This document shows, piece by piece, positions 10,214 through 16,892 of a stretch of 64,000 nt of DNA. Position numbers and translations under genes: made by a program. The stretch's first letter is position 1, and every line of letters begins with the position of its first letter. Source of the DNA: CBDIHP01 sp965279195 (GTDB lineage Bacteria > Planctomycetota > Planctomycetia > Isosphaerales > Isosphaeraceae); NCBI GenBank assembly GCA_965279195.1, contig CBDIHP010000044.1, positions 248,001 to 312,000 on the forward strand. The letters are read 5' to 3'. The notes below the pieces were generated by a model, which saw nothing but the letters and a program-made list of their open reading frames with translations, had not been told where the DNA came from and did no database searches.

Positions 10214-10243
10214 TTGACTCCCCCCGACCGGTTGGCGGATAGT
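10214..10243 (+). promoter_or_regulatory. Possible promoter of the ferredoxin-NADP reductase gene
   Basis: TTGACT (10214-10219) and GATAGT (10238-10243) lie 18 bases apart. The leader is about 50 bases to ATG 10302. The -10 box matches four of six positions. Confidence 0.45.
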
Positions 10244-10301
10244 GGCTCCCCCTCCGCGAGGCAATCGAGCCGGGTCCGTGCAGCAACAGCCGAGGACGCC
10301 C

Positions 10302-11195
10302 ATGAACGCGACGTCAAGGAGGCCCTCCGAGTCGGGGCCGATCCCGCTGAACCTCTACCGGGTCAGTGCGCCGGGGACCGCGCGCGTCGTCTCCAATACC
10401 CGGCTCACCCCAGAGACTTGCGACGACGTCCGGCACATCGTGGTCGACCTCGACGGGCTGGATTACCGCTATCTGGAAGGCCAGAGTCTCGGCGTCCTGC
10501 CCCCCGGCGAGGTGTCCGAAGGGCGGGCCCACAAGCTCCGGCTCTACTCGATCGCCTCCTGCCGGTCGGGCGACGACGGGCAGGGCAACACAGCCTCGAT
10601 CTGCGTCAAGCGGGTCGTCTACCAGGACGCCGACACCGGCGAGGAGAGGCGAGGGGTCGCCTCGAACTACCTCTGCGACCTCGGACCGGGCGCGACGATC
10701 CGCGTCACGGGCCCGGCGGGGCGAGGGTTCCTCCTGCCCGACGACCCGACCTCCCCCTTGATCCTGGTCGCCACCGGCACCGGCATCGCGCCGTTCCGGG
10801 CGTTCCTGCAGGGGATCGAGAGGGAATACGGCGGCTGGTCGGCCCCGATCTGGCTCTTCTTCGGCGTCCGGACCACGCCCGACTGCCTTTACATGGATGA
10901 ACTCCAGGCCATGGCCGGGCGGCTGGACGTCCGGCTCGCGACCGCCTGCAGCCGGGAACAGTCCACGCCCGACGGCCGCCGCCTCTACGTCCAGCACCGG
11001 ATGTCCGAGGCGATGCCCGAACTCTGGTCGCACCTCATCGAGTCACCCGGCCACATGTACCTCTGCGGCCTCAAGGGCATGGAGCGCGGCATCTCCGATG
11101 TCTTCCGCCGCGAGGCCACCCGCCGCGGCCTCGACTGGCACGACCTCGAAAGCCAGCTCATGGATTCGGGCCGGCTGCACGTCGAGACGTATTGA
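10302..11195 (+). CDS. Ferredoxin--NADP reductase, plant type
   Basis: A 297-residue FAD enzyme that moves electrons between ferredoxin or flavodoxin and NADP(H). The FAD motif RLYSIAS is followed by ICVKRVVY and GVASNYLCDL. The NADP motif VATGTGIAPFRAFLQ, then LATACSRE, YVQHRM and YLCGLKGME complete the fold. The protein ends in Tyr, as plant-type enzymes do, where the residue stacks on the flavin. ATG 10302 has GAGGA 5 bases upstream; a longer in-frame start at 10242 would overlap the promoter. No phycobilisome-type extension is present. No partner ferredoxin is in the window. Confidence 0.92.
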   Translation: MNATSRRPSESGPIPLNLYRVSAPGTARVVSNTRLTPETCDDVRHIVVDLDGLDYRYLEGQSLGVLPPGEVSEGRAHKLRLYSIASCRSGDDGQGNTASICVKRVVYQDADTGEERRGVASNYLCDLGPGATIRVTGPAGRGFLLPDDPTSPLILVATGTGIAPFRAFLQGIEREYGGWSAPIWLFFGVRTTPDCLYMDELQAMAGRLDVRLATACSREQSTPDGRRLYVQHRMSEAMPELWSHLIESPGHMYLCGLKGMERGISDVFRREATRRGLDWHDLESQLMDSGRLHVETY

Positions 11196-11225
11196 TCTCG
11201 GTGAAACCCTGTCCGCCGCCCGTAT

Positions 11226-11349
11226 TTCGTGGCTGGGGTCTCGTTTCGAGACCCCGGTACGACGGCGATCGCGGTCCGATCACGCCCGCCGACCGCCGGC
11301 GGACGAGGGCTGGTGTACCGGTGGCTCGAAACGAGACTCCAGCCACGAA
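11226..11349. repeat. Long imperfect inverted repeat (TTCGTGGCTGGGGTC type)
   Basis: Two 35-base arms (11226-11260 and 11315-11349) pair with about four mismatches. The left arm contains its own hairpin, GGTCTCG-TTT-CGAGACC. It lies between the convergent reductase and Gly-rich protein genes, so it could act as a two-way terminator. Confidence 0.8.
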
Positions 11350-11431
11350 GTTGGGGATTCGACGACAACGGCCGGGCGTCGTCTCGCGACGACGCCCGGC
11401 CGTTTGGTTCTCCGAACCGTCGAGATCCAGA

Positions 11432-13129
11432 TCAGCGGCCGCCCCGGTGCGTCCGCATCTTCATCCCCTTGCGGAGCCCGTTGGCCTTGAACTTGGCCCC
11501 CTTGATCTTCAGGGTCGAGGCCTTGCTCGTGGTCGTCGAGGCGCTGGAGGTGGAAGTCGAGGCGGTGCTGTCCGAAGTAGTCGAGTCGATCGAGGTGGGC
11601 TTGCTGGCGCCCTTGCCACCCCGGCCGCCGAAGATGTCGAGGAAGCCGCTGCCGTCGAGGCTCTCGATGGCGGCATCGTGCCGGGCGAACCCGTCGTTCC
11701 CACCGAAGGCGTCGAGGTCCGACTTGATCGTTGCGAGGTCATCGGCGGTGACATTGGACGCGGCGGCGACGGCGGCCTGGTCGGCGATCACCTTGTCGAT
11801 CAGGGTCGTGTCGCTGACGCCCGCGCTCTGGGCGACGGCGGTGAACTTCGCGTTGATGTCGGCCTGTTGGTCGGCCGTCGGGAGCTTCCCATCCAGGGCG
11901 GCGATGGCATCCTTCAGGGCCTGGAGCTTGTCGGCATCGGGTGCCGAGGTCGCGGCCTTCTGGAGGGCCTTGATGTCCGCCCGGAGGGTGGCGAGCTGGC
12001 CCTGGGTCACGCCCGACTTCGCCTCGATGGCGTCGAGGTCGGTCTGGAGCTTGTCGAGTGCCGTCGTGTCGATGGCATCGCCGCCGCGTCCGCTCCGGCC
12101 GAATCCGCCCTGGCCGCCTCCGAACCCGCTCCGACCGCCCTGGGCGCCGGGCCCGCCACCGAATCCCCCCTGGCCGCCGAAGCTGCTCATGCCGCCGGGG
12201 CCGCCCTGGCCGCGGGCGAGGCCGCCCTGGCCGCCGAAGCTGCTCATGCCGCCGGGCCCGCCTCCGATTCCGCCCTGGCCGCCGGGTCCGCCCATGCCGC
12301 CGCCGAACCCTCCGGGTCCGCCCATGCCGCCGCCGGGGCCGCCGGAGCCCATCTCAGGTGCATCGCCGAACGAACCCATCTCGGGGGCGCCGAACGCCTG
12401 GAGGTAGACGTTGGCCGGCCCGCCGAGGGGCAGGGGAGCGGCGTCGGTCGAGTCGATCCCTAAGGCCGTGTTCACGGCGTCCTGGTCGGCCTTGATCTTC
12501 GCCAGGTCGTCGGCCGTGATGTTCGAGGCGGCCGTGATGGCGGCCTGGTCGGCGATCACCTTGTCGATCAGCGTCGAGTCGGTGACGCCGGCGCTCTTGG
12601 CCACGTCGGTGAACTTGGCGTTGATGTCCGTCTGCTGATCGGCCGTGGGCAGGCTGCCGTTGAGGGCGGTGAAGGCATCCTTGAGCGCGGTCAGCTTGTC
12701 GGCATCCGGGTCGGCCGTCGCGGCGTCGCGGAGGGCTTTGAGGTCGGTCTGCAACGTCGAGAGCATCCCCTGGGTGACGCTCGACTTGTCCTGGATCGCC
12801 TTGAGGTCGGCCTGGAGCGTATCCATCGCGGTCTGGGCGGCCGAGCTGACGGCCGACGCCGACCCGCCGCGCCGGGACATCATCCCCGGGCCGAAGTTGC
12901 TGGAGTTGCCGACTTCCATCGGCCCGCCGAACCCGCCGCGTCCGCCGCCCATACCGCCGCCGGGGCCGCCCATCATCGGGCCGCCGTAGCCGAAGTCGCC
13001 GCCGAACGACCCGTTCATCAGGTTGCGGTCTTCGAGCGACTCGCAGACGCCGGTCAGGCGGACCCTGGGGCGGCGGGTGTTGCTGGTTTCAACGCGGGAG
13101 GTCATCGGCCACTGGATTTTCTTGAGCAT
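11432..13129 (-). CDS. Gly-rich surface-type protein with two copies of a helical domain
   Basis: The start at ATG 13129 gives 565 residues (a longer frame upstream has no support). The N-terminus has the planctomycete-style CESLEDRNLM (LExR) motif. Then come a Gly/Met-rich stretch, helical domain 1 (DTLQADLKAIQDKSSVTQGM to NITADDLAKIKADQDAV), a long GGPGG/GGFGG low-complexity linker, helical domain 2, a Ser/Thr-rich stretch and a basic C-terminus (KGMKMRTHRGGR). The two domains are near-identical in motif order (DADKLxALKDA, LPTADQQxDINAKF, STLIDKVIADQAA). Probably cell-surface or matrix-associated (inference). Function unknown. Confidence 0.75.
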   Translation of the reverse strand: MLKKIQWPMTSRVETSNTRRPRVRLTGVCESLEDRNLMNGSFGGDFGYGGPMMGGPGGGMGGGRGGFGGPMEVGNSSNFGPGMMSRRGGSASAVSSAAQTAMDTLQADLKAIQDKSSVTQGMLSTLQTDLKALRDAATADPDADKLTALKDAFTALNGSLPTADQQTDINAKFTDVAKSAGVTDSTLIDKVIADQAAITAASNITADDLAKIKADQDAVNTALGIDSTDAAPLPLGGPANVYLQAFGAPEMGSFGDAPEMGSGGPGGGMGGPGGFGGGMGGPGGQGGIGGGPGGMSSFGGQGGLARGQGGPGGMSSFGGQGGFGGGPGAQGGRSGFGGGQGGFGRSGRGGDAIDTTALDKLQTDLDAIEAKSGVTQGQLATLRADIKALQKAATSAPDADKLQALKDAIAALDGKLPTADQQADINAKFTAVAQSAGVSDTTLIDKVIADQAAVAAASNVTADDLATIKSDLDAFGGNDGFARHDAAIESLDGSGFLDIFGGRGGKGASKPTSIDSTTSDSTASTSTSSASTTTSKASTLKIKGAKFKANGLRKGMKMRTHRGGR

Positions 13130-13745
13130 GTGTCGAACCCTTCTCTCTTGGGATTTCCGCCGGCGATCCTGCCGGCCGGCGAACCTTGGCCCGGGCGGGT
13201 CGCTTCGTTCTTGGATGGGGACGTTCCAGATCGTCCTGGAACCCGTCGATCCGATCGGACCCGGCCTGGGCCGACAAGGGACGGCCACGCCTCCGCTCTG
13301 GGATCGGTCGCGTGGAGAGCACCCGGTTGGTTCAGGAAGGACGGGCCATCAAGAGGGGAAGGTCAATGCTGGCAATTGGCCCGACGCGTTGCACTGGCGA
13401 GGTGTTCGGGTAGGTTCGGGACTTCCCCGTCCGACGCGGTTCCTTCCGGCGTCGTCCGGGCTCCCTCGCCCACAATCCTGAGCGTTCCCGGCGCCGAAAC
13501 CGAACACGGTTTCCCGTCAGAATCCGACCGCAGAGTGTCGAAAAAATGCGGAAAATCCCGGATTTTCCCTCAAGTTTCGCCGGGCATCGGCCGGGACCAG
13601 GCGATGACATGTCGATGTGCTAACCCAATTTCCCCATCCGGCGTTGTTTGACAAGCCTTGGAGAACCCCCTCGCAAGTCGCCCCGACCGCGCGCACCATG
13701 TTGCGGTCCAACCACCGTCGAGCCCGCCCCGGAGATTCCCTCGCC
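13130..13745. other. Divergent spacer between the Gly-rich protein and hydrolase genes
   Basis: This 616-base spacer has no convincing gene. Its main feature is a 19-base perfect palindrome at 13550-13568. A lone TTGACA at about 13648 has no good -10 partner. Regulation of both flanking genes probably originates here. Confidence 0.5.
13550..13568. promoter_or_regulatory. 19-bp perfect palindrome, operator-like
   Basis: GGAAAATCC (13550-13558), a single central C, and GGATTTTCC (13560-13568). It is AT-rich in a GC-rich setting, follows an A-tract and lies in a divergent promoter region, which suits a dimeric repressor site. No regulator is identified. Confidence 0.4.
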
Positions 13746-16061
13746 ATGCCACGCACGAGCCTTGCCTGGCTTCTCTCGTTGCTAATCATCGCCGGATTTG
13801 CCTTTCCTGCCAGGGCGCAGGAGGCGAAGACCCTGCCGGGCACGCAACTCTGGAAAGACGACGGCGACCCCTCGTCGGCGATGGTGGCCGGGATCAACCG
13901 GTTCCTCGACCGGGCCCTGGCCGAGAGCGTCTCGATCCGGGCATCGGCCTGGAAGGTCGACCGCTCGTCGGCCGAGGCCTACCTGAAATCAGTCGCGCCG
14001 AACCGGGCGCGGTTCGAGAAGAACATCGGGGCGGTGGATGTCCGGGTCGCGAAGCCGAATCTGAGCGTGATCGGGACGTCGGCGAACCCCGGCAAACTGG
14101 CGGAGACCGATCGGTTCTCGGTCGCGGCCGTGCGCTGGGATGTGTTCGAGGATGTCGAGGCCGAGGGTCTCTGGCTGGAGCCCAAGGGGCAGGTGCGGGC
14201 GAGCGTGGTCGTGGTCCCCGACGCGGATGTCGAGCCCGAGGCCCTCGCGGGGCTCAAGCCGGGCCTGCCGGCGCATTCGCAGACGGCCCGGTTGATGGCC
14301 GAGGCGGGATGCCGGGTCCTGGTGCCGACGTTGCTCTCGCGGGCCGACACGTTCTCGGGCAACCCGAAGGTGCGGATGACGAACCTGTCGCACCGCGAGT
14401 GGATCTGGCGGATGTCCTACGAACTCGGCCGGCACCCGATCGGCTACGAGGTCGAGACCGTCCGCGCGGGGCTCGACTGGCTCAAGTCGCAATCGCCCGA
14501 GGCGAAGCTGGGGGTCGTCGGCCATGGTGAAGGCGGGCTGATCGCCCTGTACACGGCGGCCGTAGACACGCGCGTCGATGCGGCGTGGGTCGGCGGATAC
14601 TTCGCCCCCCGCGAGCGGATCTGCGACGAGCCGATCGACCGCGACGTCTGGGCGCTGCTGACCGAGTTCGGCGACGCCGAACTGACCCGGCTGGTCGCCC
14701 CCCGGGCCCTGCTGATCGAGGCGTGTCGGGGTGCCGAGGTGAAGGGTCCGAACCCTCCGCGCAACGGGCGTGCGGACGCCGCAGGCGGTTCGCTCGCCAC
14801 GCCCGAGCCCGACAGGGTGGCCGCCGAGTTCGCGAAGGCGCAGCCGAACTTCGAAGGTCTGGGCGTCGGCGAGCGGCTCAAGCTGGTCAAGTCGGGCGAC
14901 GGCAAAGGCGACCCGAACCTGGACGACGACGCCCGCGAGGCCTTCTGCGGGCTGATCGGGCTCGACGTGCCCCCGCCGGTCGCGGAGGTCGCCTTGCGCG
15001 ATCCCAGGCCCGGGGGCGAGGCGACGGCCCGCATGAAGCGGCTGGTCTCGCGATGGAGTGAACACACGTTGAAACTCTTCCGGACGTCCGAGCTGCGCCG
15101 GATGGACTTCTGGAAGAAGGCGGACGCGAAGTCGGTCGGGAACTGGGTCGAGACCACGAAGCCCTACCGCGACACCTTCTGGGAGGAGGCCATCGGCAAG
15201 TTCCCGAAGGCCACGGAGGCGGGGCCGGTCGAGTCGCGGCAGATCCACGACGAGCCGAAGTTCCGGGGGTACGCGGTGCGGATGCCGGTGTTCCCCGACG
15301 TCGTGGCCTCGGGCGTGCTGCTGCTGCCGAAGGATCAGAAGCCGGGCGAGAAGCGGCCGGTGGTCGTCTGTCAGCACGGGCTCGAAGGCAAACCGGACGA
15401 CATCGTCGATCCCAGGATCAAGTCGGTCTACAACTCCTACGGGGCGCAGCTGGCGGATCTGGGCTATATCGTGTATGCACCCCAGAATCCGTACATCGGC
15501 AAGGAGAAATTCCGGATCATCCAGCGCAAGGCGCACCCGCTGAAGCGTTCGCTGTTCGCGATGATCGTCCGGCAGCACGAGAAGACGCTGGAGTGGCTCA
15601 AGTCGCTCGACGGCGTGGACCCCAGCCGCATCGCGTTCTACGGGCTCTCCTACGGCGGCAAGTCGGCCATGCGGCTGCCGGCGATCCTGACCGACTACTG
15701 CCTCTCCATCTGCTCGGCCGACTTCGACGAGTGGATCCTCAAGAATGTGAACACGGATCGCCAATACAGCTATATGTTCACAATCGAGTACGACATGTAC
15801 GAGTTCGGCCTGGGCGACACCTACAACTACGCCGAGATGGCCAACCTGATCGCCCCAAGGCCGTTCATGGTCGAGCGTGGCCACCAGGACGGCGTGGCCC
15901 CCGACGAGTGGGTCTTCTACGAGTACGCCAAGGTCAAGCGCCAGTACGACGCCCTCGGCCTCGGCGACCGCGTCGGCATGGCCCTGTTCAACGGCGGGCA
16001 CATGATCGACGGCAAGGACACGTTCGCCTTCCTGGCGAAGCACCTGAAGTGGCCGAAGTGA
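13746..16061 (+). CDS. Exported alpha/beta hydrolase, tandem-domain (dienelactone hydrolase/acetyl xylan esterase-like)
   Basis: A 771-residue protein. ATG 13746 follows GGAG and gives a clear signal peptide (LLSLLIIAGFAFPARA). An N-terminal hydrolase-like domain has VVGHGEGGLIA, where the nucleophile Ser is replaced by Glu, so it may be inactive. The C-terminal domain has the nucleophile elbow GLSYGG (Ser 635), an oxyanion segment VVVCQHGLEG, and a late His in NGGHMIDGK. The family cleaves ester bonds of carbohydrates or lactones in the periplasm; the substrate is unknown. A diverged copy of its last 35 or so codons occurs at 16650-16754. Confidence 0.82.
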   Translation: MPRTSLAWLLSLLIIAGFAFPARAQEAKTLPGTQLWKDDGDPSSAMVAGINRFLDRALAESVSIRASAWKVDRSSAEAYLKSVAPNRARFEKNIGAVDVRVAKPNLSVIGTSANPGKLAETDRFSVAAVRWDVFEDVEAEGLWLEPKGQVRASVVVVPDADVEPEALAGLKPGLPAHSQTARLMAEAGCRVLVPTLLSRADTFSGNPKVRMTNLSHREWIWRMSYELGRHPIGYEVETVRAGLDWLKSQSPEAKLGVVGHGEGGLIALYTAAVDTRVDAAWVGGYFAPRERICDEPIDRDVWALLTEFGDAELTRLVAPRALLIEACRGAEVKGPNPPRNGRADAAGGSLATPEPDRVAAEFAKAQPNFEGLGVGERLKLVKSGDGKGDPNLDDDAREAFCGLIGLDVPPPVAEVALRDPRPGGEATARMKRLVSRWSEHTLKLFRTSELRRMDFWKKADAKSVGNWVETTKPYRDTFWEEAIGKFPKATEAGPVESRQIHDEPKFRGYAVRMPVFPDVVASGVLLLPKDQKPGEKRPVVVCQHGLEGKPDDIVDPRIKSVYNSYGAQLADLGYIVYAPQNPYIGKEKFRIIQRKAHPLKRSLFAMIVRQHEKTLEWLKSLDGVDPSRIAFYGLSYGGKSAMRLPAILTDYCLSICSADFDEWILKNVNTDRQYSYMFTIEYDMYEFGLGDTYNYAEMANLIAPRPFMVERGHQDGVAPDEWVFYEYAKVKRQYDALGLGDRVGMALFNGGHMIDGKDTFAFLAKHLKWPK

Positions 16062-16078
16062 CCCCGAAGGAGTCCCGA

Positions 16079-16152
16079 GCCTGGAGTGCGGAAGCTTGCT
16101 TCCGCTCGGTTATCGCGGAGCTCGCTCCGCGTGCGTGATCGAAGCTCCAGGC
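16079..16152. repeat. Multi-hairpin palindromic element (GGAGTGCGG type)
   Basis: Outer arms GCCTGGAG (16079-16086) and CTCCAGGC (16145-16152) enclose GCGGAAGC-TT-GCTTCCGC (16088-16105) and GCGGAG-CTCG-CTCCGC (16115-16130). It begins 18 bases after the hydrolase stop and probably folds as a branched RNA terminator. Confidence 0.75.
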
Positions 16153-16221
16153 CGTCGACTCGATCCCCGGCGGGCACCGCATCCGGCGTGTCCTCGGGCC
16201 GCTCAGGTCGCCATCGTGCAA

Positions 16222-16542
16222 TCAATAGAGAACAATAAAAATTTGTACACCAGTAAAAAATATCAAGAAGGAGGGAATTTGATAGTAAACGCCGAAGCGT
16301 ATCATATTGAAATTCTCCTGTTTTTCCGCAATCGACGCGATCAGAGCCGAAGAGAGCACGGTTAATGTCGATGCGCAGAACAGGCCAATTATCGTGCCTG
16401 GCAAGCCATGTGGCTTTCCTTTGTATAAATAGAAGTTAAGTCGCAGGCCGATGTGGATGAGAAGGGTTCCGAGGCACGTAGGTAAATATCGAAAAAACAA
16501 CACGTAACGTTGAAAGAACTCCTGTCGCAATTTGAATGGCAT
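16222..16542 (-). CDS. Small membrane protein, AT-rich, possibly acquired
   Basis: A 106-residue protein with about three membrane segments (LPTCLGTLLIHIGLRLNFYLY, TIIGLFCASTLTVLSSALIA, YYQIPSFLIFFTGVQIFIVLY region). ATG 16542 has AAGGAG 8 bases upstream, which supports real translation. The segment 16215-16560 is visibly AT-richer than everything around it and uses codons such as TTT, ATA and AAT that neighbours avoid, so it was probably acquired. It sits between the hydrolase gene and a copy of that gene's tail. No family was recognised. Confidence 0.6.
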   Translation of the reverse strand: MPFKLRQEFFQRYVLFFRYLPTCLGTLLIHIGLRLNFYLYKGKPHGLPGTIIGLFCASTLTVLSSALIASIAEKQENFNMIRFGVYYQIPSFLIFFTGVQIFIVLY

Positions 16543-16649
16543 GATTGCTTCTCCTTGCGATGAGACAACGCTCTGGCCTCGGGCAAAGGCGGTTGGTTCG
16601 TCAGGGATCGGTCCGCGGGCTCGATCCTGTGGCAGCCAGATTATCTCTG

Positions 16650-16754
16650 GGTCCAGGTGACCGCGCCGGGATGGCCGTGTTCGACGGCGGGCACATGATC
16701 GACGGCAAGGACACCTTCGCCTTCCTGGCGAATCACCTCAAGTGGCCCAGGTAG
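16650..16754 (+). pseudogene. Remnant: copy of the hydrolase C-terminus
   Basis: Reading LGPGDRAGMAVFDGGHMIDG onward and ending HLKWPR-stop, it matches the last 33 residues of the exported hydrolase (LGLGDRVGMALFNGGHMIDG, ending HLKWPK) with mostly synonymous or conservative changes. The pattern indicates a former full paralogue kept under selection before most of it was lost. Its TAG stop (16752-16754) lies inside the left arm of the following palindrome. Confidence 0.8.
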
Positions 16755-16892
16755 GGTGTGGTGCAGATGCGACCGGAGGTCGCGTCCCACCGCACCCAGG
16801 ACGCGTGACGTCCCAAGCTGGAAACCGCCGTCATTCGTGATCGTCGGGTGCGGTGGACGCGGACGTTCCGTCCGCGTTGCACCACACCCTAC
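16751..16892. repeat. GTAGGGTG palindromic element, 142 bp
   Basis: Perfect 15-bp terminal inverted repeats: GTAGGGTGTGGTGCA (16751-16765) and its complement (16878-16892). Inside are the sub-hairpins GCGACC/GGTCGC and GGACGC-type arms around GTTCC. The left end supplies the TAG of the remnant. The right end abuts the TAG of the VWA gene on the other strand. Confidence 0.85.

Noticed and set aside
16751..16892. Insertion sequence
   Set aside because: The element has terminal inverted repeats but no open frame or transposase in 142 bp, and no clear target-site duplication is visible.
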